In this document: one piece after another, positions 1 through 12,500 of the stretch
How positions within the stretch are numbered: position 1 is the stretch's first letter
Layout of the letters: the number at the start of each line of letters is the position of its first letter
Source: Linepithema humile
Taxonomy: Eukaryota > Arthropoda > Insecta > Hymenoptera > Formicidae
DNA: 64,000 bases
Reading direction: 5' to 3'
Assembly (NCBI RefSeq): GCF_040581485.1
Contig: NC_090131.1
Coordinates: 20,038,532-20,102,531 of the forward strand
Notes under the pieces: model-generated
What the model was told of the DNA's origin: nothing
Databases searched by the model: none
The model's input: only the letters and a program-made list of their open reading frames with translations
Made by a program: the position numbers and the translations under genes

Positions 1-108
1 TCGGCCGCGTATCCGTACGCGCCGCTCTTCCTCTTCGCCGTTACTGTTGCTGCTGCTGCTGCCGTTGCTGGCAGCAACTGCATCAGCTTCATGCTGGTCG
101 TCGCTTCT
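1..108 (-). CDS. Possible exon at window edge, low-complexity acidic/Ser-rich protein segment
   Basis: Read on the minus strand from 108 to the window edge, one frame is open for 36 codons. It gives a polar segment with a Ser/Asn/Gly run, then four Glu, then an Arg-rich stretch ending RRVRIRGR. The codons are GC-rich at third positions. Directly upstream on the minus strand is ...TCTTGACAG, a usable but weak splice acceptor, and a stop codon (TGA) sits in frame just before it, which fits an exon start there. Such Ser/Asn runs followed by acidic and basic blocks are common in disordered parts of insect nuclear proteins, but I recognise no family. The plus strand is also open here (hydrophobic, Ala/Leu-rich), so strand and coding status are uncertain. 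If real, the gene continues left of the window and its earlier exons would lie to the right. Confidence 0.3.
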
Positions 109-3100
109 CTGTCAAGAGACGAGTTCACTTGAGTCCTCCATTGTCCTTCTCATCATTTTACTTTTCCAATCAATTTTATCTGGTTCATGTCATTTCTTTA
201 CTATTAATTTTCTAATATTGTTAATTGTAGTATTTTTTTTAATATCGAATTTGTTCAATGTAAATTTTTTATATATATTTATTTGGCGTCGGTATTTTAT
301 TCATTACTTTCTATTCTGTGATATTTTAGACTTTTATTGTTATTTTATTTGTTAAATTATTCATTTGACAGTACTTGCTTCAGAATAATAAAGCGATTCC
401 TCTCTTCTGCTATTTCTGCACGACGTTACTTCTTCCCTTGAGACGAAATCGAAGGAGTCGAGCGGTGAGGTAGATTGAGTGAATGCGAACGAAAGGAAGC
501 TTAGGGCTTGATTTTGAATGTGAGTAAATTTGCGATGTCATTTGGAGCCCAAGTGCGCGCTCGGCAACGGTTCATTATAAAGGAAATTGGATGCGACTGT
601 AGCTTTTTTCTCCGTTACATCCGGTTCTCACGGCCCGCCCTCTACACTTTACGCGTTGTTGTTTGGCAGCGCATAACAGTATGCGTCGTTTTTATCATCC
701 CTTCCGTCTTTATAATCTTAAATCGCATTCAATCAAAGAAACATTCCGATTGGATATTCAGAGAGATACGAGGCGAAACAACAAATTATCTGTGTTGCTT
801 CTAATTATATACATGCCATATACGATCCAAATGCATAATGGTCTTTCATTTGCAAAATGCAACAAGTGAATCCAACTTTCTATAGCTCACGAGTTTTCGC
901 ATTGGCTTGCATAACATTCCGTCTTTATCTTTTTTTTTCTCTTGCTACGCGCATAGTAATCTTTGCCTTCGTTTCCCATTTGCATCCTCATCCTTTCACG
1001 GTTCACCCTACAACGGGGTTCGATACGAAAGTCGATCTGATAGAGAAAGTTTTCTAAAGAAAGGAACGTGTGTCGAGAGTCTTTGAATTGAGATGAAAGG
1101 GACCGCGGAACTTTCGTTAATTTTATCCCTCTCATCGACCGGAGCTGCGGCTTATGCTCCATTGAATTCAGATGTTCGCTAGTTCTGTGTGCTAATCCTT
1201 TCTATGTTATTGCAATTCTTGTTTAATAGAACCGTCAAATTTTCAATTTCAATTGCAAACAATACATTTGTTTTCAAACATAATAGCGCAGCAAAACGTT
1301 GATCTTACTATCATTCAAAAATTTTTAAATCATAAAAAGTATGAATATGCATTTCAGACGAGCGAATGTAATATTTTCCGTCATTTCAGAAAGATTCATA
1401 CAAGTTAAAATATTTAAAGATTTGAAAAGGCTTTTAGAGATTTATATACATGGATGTAGCTGTAAAAGATGGTGAAACAGCTCATTTTTTCTCAGCTATA
1501 AAAAAATGCAGTAAAAAAAAAAATAGTTAAAAGCGCCGCATTTGAGAAGAAGTCGCATATAATTGTTTTTCTCTTCCTCTCTAGACATATCTTTTTTGCT
1601 ACTCTTTATGCGTTCTCCTCTTTACTCGTTAATCCTTACTCTCTCTCTCTCTCTTCCTCTCTTTTAAGATGATTCCCCTGTAACGTCGTCCGGAATTCCT
1701 GCGTGCAGCGAGAAATTCTTGAAAAAAAGGAGATCATGGCTGCGCAAAGACTGGAATTTGTTACCAGCAAGAAACATGCATATTTTCATTGTATTACTGA
1801 CATTGTCTGAACTGAAAAGTCGAATTATACGTGTACATATTCAAGAAACATTGCACAAAATGCAGAGCAAATTATGAAAAGTAAAATGTAATGAAATGGT
1901 AACGCAGAAAAAATTTAAATGTAAAAATTCTGCGAACATCAGTTTTTTCGTCAAATATACGTTGTCGTTAATGTGAATAATTATACACTTAATTTGAAAT
2001 AACCATCGCCGAGTATGTACACATGCTATTTTAACGTATGAAGCTTGCGAAGCATCCGAAATTTGCGGTTAGAAATTGTCTGTTTAGAATACTTGCATAA
2101 ATGCTGAATTTACGAAATAGAATCTAAATTACATAGATTGTATTTCGGCAGTATAATTATCATACTGCATGCAAAATAATATGTGGATCGATATTGCAAT
2201 TGCACAAGGAGACTCGCATGCAGCTACTGCGTTGCGAGACTCGCTTTCTCTACGCTAAAAGTGTTCCGCCAAGAAATGATGCTCCATCGAATTCTTGGCA
2301 GCGTCCTATATCTGCCGGAAGCGAGCGATGAGGATCGTCGAGATTGAAGGACAAAATTGGACTTCCTACGTGCGAGGCAATACGCAGAATGTATAGGTAC
2401 TCTGTTACGTGTTTCTCATTCATTTGCAGATATAGACCTTTCTCATTTTGAATATTGGATTATGCTCGCGCTCGACTATTCTCCGCGTAAAGAATAAAAA
2501 TAGTTAATTAAATTTAAATAGTAATGTTAACCGATCGATTTTTGTTCAAACGCACGATAAATTTTTAATAACGCATTTCAGCAATGATTATTTCAGATTG
2601 AGGATTCCAAAAATGGATTTTATGTCAGACAATTTCGCGTGATTTGTAAAGTTTTTGTGTTTATTTAATGAAGCATAAATAATATTTATATTACAGAAAC
2701 TGCATTCGACTGTAGAACAAGATTCTTAAAAGTAATCATAGGGAAGGAGTAATCATATTCCTGACGCATTTTCTGTCTGTTTGCGAACAGTCGCACGCTG
2801 CAACAGTTATTTGAATTCCGAAGATGGGTACGAATATTCGGTATGCGGGCAAAACGTCTTAGATTCAATTTTTCGCAAATGGGTTCTTCGCGGTGGAGTG
2901 TAGAGAGAATCTTTCTATATAATATAGCATGAAAATTTGATGCGAAAGAAATTGGATTTAAGCTGCAGTGCAGCGCCAAACACACATCCGCGTGTGCGAT
3001 ATATTGCCCAGGGGAAAGCGCAATGTGTTTGCTACTCCGACGGTAAGCGATATTAACAAACGACGGAACTCGCTCCAATTTTTTACATCCCGATGATTTG

Positions 3101-3142
3101 TGAATTACAGTCAAGTCGTGCGAATCAATTCGCGCACGGCAC

Positions 3143-3490
3143 GAGTGGAGAGAGAAGAGGAAAAGAGAGGGCGAAAGAGAGAGAGAAATGGAGAGAGAGG
3201 GGGGGGGAGAGAAACATATCTCTATTAATTCTATAGACCAATATAGAACAGAGAGAAATTTTTGCCAATTTTTTTCTGAAACTACAACAACTCTCGATAT
3301 GTGTCGCTAATGGATTAGTGAAGGCTCGTGCCGTGCGCACACTCAAGTACGCTTCAATTTGCGAAACTCTACAGTTAATGGACTCGCGCCATATCGAGCT
3401 ATTAAATTCCGTCACGCGAACACGAAAACGATATACATAGAGAGAGAGAGGGAGAGAGAGAGAAAGAGATGGAGAGAGGACGAGAGAAAG
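3143..3490. repeat. Two GA-rich purine tracts
   Basis: The plus strand is almost pure purine at 3143-3213 (GA repeats interrupted by a run of nine or more G) and again at 3439-3490. These are simple-sequence tracts. The open frames crossing them, rich in Arg/Glu or Leu/Ser, are products of the repeat and not genes. Confidence 0.8.
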
Positions 3491-5285
3491 ATTTTGTTTA
3501 TTGCGCGGATTAGCACAGGTTAGTAACCGGACTTTATTTGCACGTTCGGAGCATTTAATAACACTGTGCGCGTTGTTATTGCGCGCGCATTATCATTCCG
3601 CTTCTCACCGTCCACGCACACACTTATGCCGTCGACGCACTCATCCGATGACATTATTATCGAAAAGCGTTTTACCACGGGGGAGCACGTTCGCTCGCTT
3701 TTCGCGGATAAATGTTACGTGTGGCAGCTACGTTCCACCTGTGAGACCGAGGGAAAGCGCAGCACGAGAGAGCTCTCCACTCCGCCGTTAAGCGATAATA
3801 ATAGGCGTTGCCTACATGCATCCACGTAGTGAGAGAGATACGGGCGAGAGCTCGGTAGATACACATATGCCGGCGAGATGCCCAGGAGGAAACAATGCGT
3901 CCCGCTGTGCACGTCAATGAGACTCGCGGAATCTCGTTAGCGCTCTAAATCCTCCCTTTTTTTTTTTCCCCTCCCCTCCGGACCCGGGATGCATTTCAAG
4001 ACACGCATGATATATTCGCGTACCGGGTGGCCTTAATACCGCTCGTAATGTCTTCACTATTCAAATATTATGTATCACAATTATGTATCGCGTCTGCAAC
4101 ACGGAAATGTGTTGTTATGCGGTATGCGAGGAATTTCTTTCACAATACGAAATAACCGCCGAGTTGAATTTCGTCATTTTCCGCGACACAAAGATGAAAA
4201 TGTAACATTTTAATGTCTCATTACGGGAGGAAAATCTCCGTCGCGTATACTTGACGATGAGATCTTGATTTAATAATGACATCCACGTAGACAATTCGCG
4301 CTGCACCAACTTGGACTCGCCGATTCGCAAATCGGATCGGAATTTGAACGCGCACGCGAGGAACGTGACGGTTGCTGCAACGAGAATACGACCTAATGCT
4401 CTTTAGAAATTCAAGAATGAACCGATATGTAAGTACGCATGATCGAGTCGCGAATCGAAAATGAATCTTGCACGTAGGGACGCGACGATGATGGCGGCGT
4501 TGCTGGTCGCCGAATAAAATTACAGCAAATATTGTACTAATTCCACGTATGAGCGATCGAATAATCGATCTCGGTGGTAACACCGGGATCACTCGGCGCG
4601 CGAGAAATTAACGTATTTTAAACGTATGCTCGAGCATCGGCCATATCGAAATTCTCGGAGAAATTCTCGGATATTCCCTTTGGCCAGAACGTATTCTTCA
4701 ATTCCGCCTTTGTTTAATCCGGCAATCATCATACATCACTCGCCGCGGAATTACGCTGGCGGCGTTGCTGCATTTATATTGCTCTTCCATCTTTTAGTCG
4801 CGTCGCCTCTTTTCATATTTTGAAGGCGCGTCTATCCGCGTCCCTCGACGGCTTTATAGTGCGCGGATATTAAATTATGTTAAGTGAAACTGGTTATAGA
4901 TCTTACAAAGAGAATACCATGCTCTATTCTTTATGAGAGACAGAAAGGGATTTCTTTGTATGTTGTAAAAATTTAATCAACCGTTTGAGAGTGCGCTATC
5001 TAACACGATCTCATCGACAATGATCATCTTTGGCTAAAGGACTACCGCGCGATAATCGTAACAATTGTCTTTCGCTGTTCTTCAGCTTATTTTTTGATAC
5101 GAAAAAATTGTTGTAATTTTGCTCCCATACGTCTGGTACATCTTCTTCGAGGAAGAGCGTTACAACGGGCACTTGCAACAATTCTCGCGACAACCGCTCG
5201 TTGTTCTATCTTTTGTCAGAGTTTTTAATTCTCTGCGACGCGGCGAGAAAGTGTCTTCGTTGAAGACCGCAATTTCTCACGGACG

Positions 5286-5305
5286 AATGCACCCATGGGT
5301 GCATT
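5286..5305. repeat. Perfect 20-bp palindrome
   Basis: Positions 5286-5305 read the same on both strands, centred on CCATGG with TGCA steps on each side. It has no spacer, so it suits a dimer-binding site better than an RNA hairpin. No gene is recognised next to it. Confidence 0.85.
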
Positions 5306-8300
5306 TCGCTCTCCACCATTTGGACGCGCGCGTTATTTCGCGTTGCGCTTGAACGGCAACGTCAATCCGGACAGTCGAGCCAAGGGAATGGAAACGGTAA
5401 CTAGCCGGTATTCACCCTTCCCGGAAACAAGCCAGAGTAGACACGCGTTTACGCCCAGTTTGTGTTCATTCGAGCGTAGTTGTTCGCTTTACGTGCAAGT
5501 TTTATTAAAATTTGCGCATGTATGATATCGAATGATAATACACTGACAAATAATACCGAGATGATTATACATATAAAAATATTTGGAGTACAGAATATTT
5601 TGAAATACTAGAACGTGTAATAAAACGTTGCGCAGCTCGTTGAGCTGAATTTGATCGAAGTGGTTTTAACGAAATGAATGAGGCAGCTAAATATCACGTC
5701 GAGTGCTATAAAGTACTTCGAATAAAATATAAAATTTTGATACACCAAAAATGTCAAGGTTCGAGGGAAAAATTATTAATTTCAAAGTATTAAAGGGAGC
5801 AGTTGTAAGTATGAACAAGAGAATGAAATTGGAGCTTTTTAAACTAGGACATATGAGTTTTATTTAATAGTTCTCTCTGATCGTATCGACGATAAAATTG
5901 ATAGCACTTTCAGAATTTCGTTACACTAGGATCAAAAAGGTCAATCGAATTTGTGCAATTGTAAGAGTGGAAATTTTTGTGTAGTGGCCGTATTATCGGG
6001 TGCAGTATAACAATCGTCTGTTACTGGGCACTAAGCCAATCACATTCCGTTAATGAAATAAAATTTAGTTTTGGCGGACGTGCGATCTTAACTCACTTAA
6101 GTTATCGAAAAGATTGATAAAACAAAAAAGTGTAATTGTTATATTTATTAATATTTTTATTTTGTTGTCTACGTTGATTAAACAATATTTATTTACACAA
6201 GTCAGAACAAATTTCAAAATTATTTAATCATTCTTTATTATGCTGAAAATAATTGTAATAATTAAATTGTCTGGGGTTTTATAATTTTAATGTTTTATTT
6301 ATTATCGATACATCAATAATAAAAACGATGTCGTTTCTTTCCATTGAGACTGTCATACTGAACTCATTTTTCAATATTATTTTTCATATAATCTCATGAT
6401 TGCCGCAATTTAGTACTTACAATAATAACGACATTGTCAGACAAAAACGTTAATAACGTCAAGCTAATATCTCCCGGTCGAGCGATTTTCCTCATTAGTG
6501 CTGAAGGGATCGACCTGTCCTTTTTGCCTTATCTTATGCGAAGACCTCTTCTATTTTATGAGGATAAAATACAATTTTGTCATCCTCTTTTGAAAGCAAG
6601 ATTTTTTATTGCATTGCAATAAAGTAATATCATAAATAAAATATGAATGAAAATAATGGTGAATAATTGTGAATTTTATAATATATACATATTATATATT
6701 TAATTATTCTTTATATCTATTATATCTTAATAATTGCGAATCTTAACATTCACATATTTATCGTAATCTATTTTCAAGAACCACATTTATATGATTTTAT
6801 TAATGCGGTGAAAAGCCATTCTTTCAAGATGAGAAGGCAAAGTTATTTTATTCTCAGAAAACAGAAGAGGTTTCTTAATCTTAATATTCGCATATTTATT
6901 ATAAAATCGTTGAAATAAAAATGATTTACATTAATATCTTAGTATTTTGCAAATGGTGTGCCTGTGCATTTAAATTATATACTTTAAACAAGAAGACAGT
7001 TTCATTTGGCTGTCGCCAACAAGCAGAAAGATGTTTTGTAAATGTGAGCCAGAATAGTTAATAATAAGACTTTGTCTAATGATGTCGGAAAAATAGTTGA
7101 TCCCACCAATATACAAGATAAAGTTTCGTGTCTTTTATGTCGGATCAAAGAGAGTCCATCTGCCTTCTTCGGTATCACCCCTTTAAAGGATATAAGGCAT
7201 TCCAACAAAAGGCAGCCTGTATTCAGAAGACATGGCGCAGACAAACGAGAAAGAAAAGAGGATGAGATACGATAGTAATGAGCGGTTTATAGGAAATCCC
7301 GTAAAAGTATCTCTCGGATGGCAACATTGGATGCTGCCTAATAGGATCTACAGTTTTCAGATTAACAGACGCTCCGGCAGAATATCAATAGTACAATAGC
7401 TGTTTCTACATTCCGAAGATTGTAATCGTCGGTGTTTTTTATTTTTAGGCTACAAAGTTACATGACTTGTTTTGTATACTTTTATGTGACTTTTATTTTG
7501 CCTAATGTTATTTTGATCTCAAAATTGAATCTATATCTTTCCGAACAGGATGTATAAGACGATAGTGCACTGCGACCTATGCAAATCGACAGTGTCAAAT
7601 TGCTAATCACTATTGTATCACATCATTAACCAGCGATTGATCGGTGATCAACGTTGCGTTGCCATTTCGTTCATTTTTCTCGCAACTTTTCGTGAATGCA
7701 ACATTATTGCGATGTGCGCGCGCGCGCGAGAAGCGTCGTCGTTCTTTGTTTCCATTTGTCTCTTGCGATGCTACCGTGCACTAACAACGTCGGCAAACCT
7801 CGTTATAAAGCGCGAGCACACGGCCGCGCGGCAAACGAGTCCGGAACGCGGAAAATACGCGGAATACGCTTGTACGATCACGCTCGCCGCGCGTCATCCC
7901 TCTCGTCGTCGATGCAAGCGTTCTCGAGGACCCTCCTGAAATTTTCACCGCACCAGAAATAGCAGACAGCCTCCCACGCAGCCCGATAGCGGCAACGGCT
8001 GTTCCCCCATTGTACCGTGTGCAGGCGCGGGAAATATCGGTCTTTAAAGTCGGCGACACGAGCCCTCATGCATTTATGTATAACCGCGGCGAATAGAGCG
8101 ACCACATTGATCGCACTCGAGAAAAATTAATTGATAGGCGCGCAAGAGATAACCAGGAGAGAAAGACGAAGGAAAAAGGAAGAGAGAGAGAAAGAGAGTG
8201 AGAGAAAAAGAGAGAAATACTGTGTAAGCAATACTGTATTTGCCGCGCTCCTGTAGGATTACAACTTCTCTCCTTCTGCCCTACCCTTTGTAAAAGTTCC

Positions 8301-8894
8301 ATTTTCCACAGCTTGAACGTAGCTAAACGAGAACGACCACGCCATTGTATCGTTGATAGAGGTGATCGGTACAAGGAGACATCGGAATATGGAACGAATA
8401 CATCAAGTACTGAATGCATCAGAGAAGCATTGCACGGGTTTGCAGAGTGTCTTTCGCACAAGTCGATATGCGCGGTTCAATACGATGGAAACGTTCACGA
8501 TGACAATTAGAGAGGGATTCATCTGAATAGAAGCGTTAACGAAGATATGATTCAAAAAGTTTGCGCAAAGTCGTTATCAAAAAATTTTCTTTAAAAAAAT
8601 TCCTTAAAAAATCCTTTGATTCAGAAATTATTTATACTTATGTATTGCAGAGAGAAAAAGAGAGGGCTTTAAGCTCACACAAATTAGTATTTTATCACAT
8701 TATCTATAGAGTACGCATCTCTTTTTAATAATCTAGATGCATAATAATTTGATGACACCAGGTCTGAACTGTGTGAAAGCTTTTCTTTAGTAATGGGAAG
8801 TTTAAAGCTACGGTACATAAATTAATAATTCCCAAAAATTCAATTTTTTTAAGCATCAAAAGGCGTGTTGTTGGAAGAAGAGTATTACAAGATA

Positions 8895-9520
8895 ACACTG
8901 GTCAACATAATTTTTGTCACAAGAAAACTAATTGGTGATGTTTTTAATGTATATTTTTACACTGAATTCAAATATGAATGCAATCAGATTTGTTTCATCA
9001 CAATTTTTCTGTGACAGCTATTTTTGATATTACAATTTCAGCGTTTTTAATATTTTTTATATTAAGTAACGGTTTTTATTTATTGTGAATAATGTATGGA
9101 TATTGAACACTCATTGTTAACAGTTCATAATAACAGCAGACATATATCCTTAGTCTTCCGTAAAAAAAAGACTGTACAAGCTAGAATTCATATTCTGATA
9201 TAATGAGATACGTTGCGTAACTCTAATTGTGTAATCCTAATATGCTGACTGACTATTGTTGGACAAAGAAAAAAGATGTTCCACAAGTATAAATAACGAA
9301 TGCCACAAAATTATCGACTGTTACTTTTTAAATAAAGTAGCATACACTTACAATTAGTGTTATTATTTGAGTACTCAATTTTGTCAAACTAAAATTATGT
9401 GTTACTTTACCTGATAGAGAAAATCTAAAAACATATTTGATTTCAGCATAAAAAGTACTATTAGATTCACTCATTTAAGTTCCTGTGACAAAAAAAAGTT
9501 TATTTTTTTTTTACCAGTGT
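8895..9520. mobile_element. MITE-like element with imperfect terminal inverted repeats
   Basis: The left end begins ACACTGGTCAACATAA and is followed by TTTTTGTCACAAG. The right end, read on the other strand, begins ACACTGGTAAAAAAAA and is followed by TTTTTGTCACAGG. The ends are therefore matching inverted repeats of about 35 bp with indels, enclosing about 560 bp of AT-rich DNA. If the borders are CACTGG..CCAGTG, the flanks are both TAA, a possible 3-bp target duplication. No transposase frame lies inside, so this would be a non-autonomous DNA transposon. The superfamily cannot be assigned from the ends alone. Confidence 0.65.
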
Positions 9521-12500
9521 AATTAAGGAAGAAAGTATTAAAAAATGATAATTATATAAAAACGAATTATCACTTAGATTTTTGTAACAAATGCCTATTT
9601 TTTTACAACAACTTTGCAAAAGCTAATCTTTGTGTTTGTGACCCATTTTGAATTTTTAACGAGATGGTCGGGACAATTTAGAATTCATTACTTCCATTAA
9701 AACAGAATTAAAAAAAGAGTTTGAAATACATTCATAACGCGATATATAGCTGAAATAAATATAGTTTTATACGCTGTTTTATTTCTCATCGAAATCGTCG
9801 AAATCGTCTATCACATTCCAATTTCATTAACGATCTTCCGAAGCGAAGAGGCACTTATGTTCGTTCGTCTTTACTCGTCTTCTCCTTGACCGAACGACGG
9901 CTTGTAAAAGGAAGCCGAACGGAAAGCTAACGCACGCAGAAGGAAGGAAGCGGTGAACATTGCTGTTAAACTTCAACTGCGAAACGCGCCGTCGTTCCAC
10001 GAATGAGTTTTTTACGATGAGTGGTTAGACAGCCGAGAGGAGGCCGTGAGATGACGCGTGGAGCACGAACGCGAGTAGAGATAACAGAGAGAAGCAGTCG
10101 GGGGGAAAAGCGGAAAGTGGGAAAATTGTGGGACAGCGAAGTGTAGAGCGGGAGAAAGAGACGCGGGTTGTCGATGGAGGAAAATGCGGGCGATTGTGAC
10201 GACGGCTGTGGACACATCCCCTCTCATTTTCCTGCCTGCCATTTATCGCTTTTTGCCTCCGTTTTCCCTCCTCGATCCATGACGCGTAGTCTCTTACACG
10301 TATAAGCACTCGATCTCTCTCGATTTCTTTTTGTTATCGATCTTTTTCACGTATGGCGCTGGCACAACCGGTAGCCGCTCTTAGCGAATATTTACGTGTT
10401 CCTCGCTCTAATATCCGTTTCTTCTTTTCGATACGTGTTTATATACGTATACAATTTAACGCAAAGTCTGTAATGGTTTTCTGCAGTTAATTCGTGATGC
10501 AGTACATAGTTATGCGATATTTTGATCGATCATTTTTCCATCAAGATCGCTCAATCAATGTACGTTTAATCGTAAGCTTTAATGTATTTATGAAACCAAA
10601 ATAGAAATGCAAATTTTATTTTAAGCTAGGACTGTAGAATGATTCTTGCCCAAAGTAATTTAATTAATTATTAATTACTGAATTCTTGTGCTTTTTGCAT
10701 TGTACATCGTCCCTCGTTTTGCTTTTTGTTAGAAATTTACGGGCGATTGAGAAAAATGTCGTCAATTCTTTATTTTCTTGCGTTTAACGCAAGAAATAAA
10801 TGGAAAGAAAAGATCCCATTTGATTCCGACGTCACAAATTGACATTTTTTTACCTGCTTACGCTTCCTTCTAACATTTACGTATTTTAGAGCATCGTAAG
10901 CATTTTAGAGCTTGTCATTTGCAATATATTGATGTTTTTATCGCGATGGCTTTAAATTTACAAATATCATGATGTTCTACGTAAATAAATCAAGCTTGGA
11001 AATATTTAAAGGGGTTTCACGAATAGATATGCTAAAACAAATAGAAATGCTTCATAAACGAATAAGTGGAAAAGTTATTAATGGATTTTGCTTTCTCTAT
11101 AAGCTTATATCTTAAAATATTGTTTTTAACTTTTTTGGTATTGAATGCGAATATATATGCCAAAAATGCTTGCTGTGGCCGCATAGGAATGCCACCCATA
11201 AAACGTTTGTTATGGACAATTTATTTTTCAACCTAACTTATATTTTCCGACCGGCAACTATTTCCCATTTTTATGCTGTCGTAACGAAAGTCTTATTTAT
11301 ATTTTAGCAATTAATTGATGACATCTTGAAAATCAATTATCCAAGATCAATTATTTTGAGCTTATCAGAAGTATTGGAGATTTAAATAAAATCTATTTTA
11401 ATTTAGATCGAATTTCCGAGTAAAAATATCGAGTCGTGATGGGTCACATCCGAAGTGATCTTGATTTAAGACGAAGTCGATGAACAAGACGGTCGCAACT
11501 CTGGCTTGTTCTATCGTTCGATTTACTACTGGTGCTCAACTGATCAGATTATCAATTGGCCCTAGTAGCGTAGCTACTACGCTTATGCATGCTACACACA
11601 CAGACGCGTATTGCGTTTACTCTTAAATAGTGAGTGTGCGTTGGATTTTTTAAACATTATATTTCGCCACAAAATTAACGTAGTAACATGCAATAAAAAA
11701 GAATTTTCTGTGCATTTCACACACGATAAACACAAGTGCTTTTTTAATAACGCATATATAATTGTGTGAAATTTAAAATAATAAAATATAAAACATTAAC
11801 TATTGTGCAAGAATATATTGTGTAAGAATAAAAATAGACTGATAATTCTGTTTGTTAGTTTTATTTTCACGAAACGATACAATTGAATGTCATGTTGAAA
11901 AATGGAAAATAGAGAAAGTAAAGCAGAATCAATAAAACAGAGTTTAATTGAGTTTAAACCGATTCAAACGGGGTCTGACACATCGCCTTTGGGCATGTCG
12001 AAAGAATATACGCGAGATCGGCGAAATGTATAACAAATACGAGCGGAATGTTCCCGGCAATAACTTACGTTCTCAAACACGGAGAATGTTGTTGTTGGAA
12101 TAATCTCCTCCGCTGAGTTCTCAGGTTTATTGACATCAGTCAACGTTGTAGACCAAGATGTCTATGCATATTTGCATATCCGTGCATTCGTACTCGAAAA
12201 TGTCGACATATAAAACCTAAGTACGCGGATATGTAAATATCTATCATATCTTCACGGTCTCCGCACACCCGCGCGCCTGATTCTTTGCTCTTCCGCGCTG
12301 TTGTTTCAAATTTGCATCTTCTTCGGCTTTTAAGATTTTATGCATCTATCTATCTATCCAACTCTATCTATCTTTTTCACTCGGTCTGCTTCCCTACCTC
12401 TCGCTTTCGTCAGTGTCGAAACGAATCGAAACGACGAAGCGTGCCACGAGTACCCAATAAATCATCTCCGTACCGGAAAAGAAAGCTGGTCGGAAAGAAC

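Larger units (their letters stand above)
109..8894. other. Non-coding stretch, intergenic or intronic
   Basis: No open frame here has recognisable protein content or convincing splice partners. The stretch alternates between AT-rich DNA and GC-richer islands (about 3.5-4.0 kb, 4.3-4.8 kb and 7.7-8.5 kb). GA-rich purine tracts lie at 3143-3213, 3439-3490 and about 8157-8217. A run of alternating G and C lies at 7714-7728. The longest open frame (minus, 3114-2686, 142 codons) has no recognisable motif and I treat it as chance. Confidence 0.5.

Noticed and set aside
2686..3114. 142-codon minus-strand frame
   Set aside because: No family resemblance, no promoter or splice signals and no codon bias distinguishing it.
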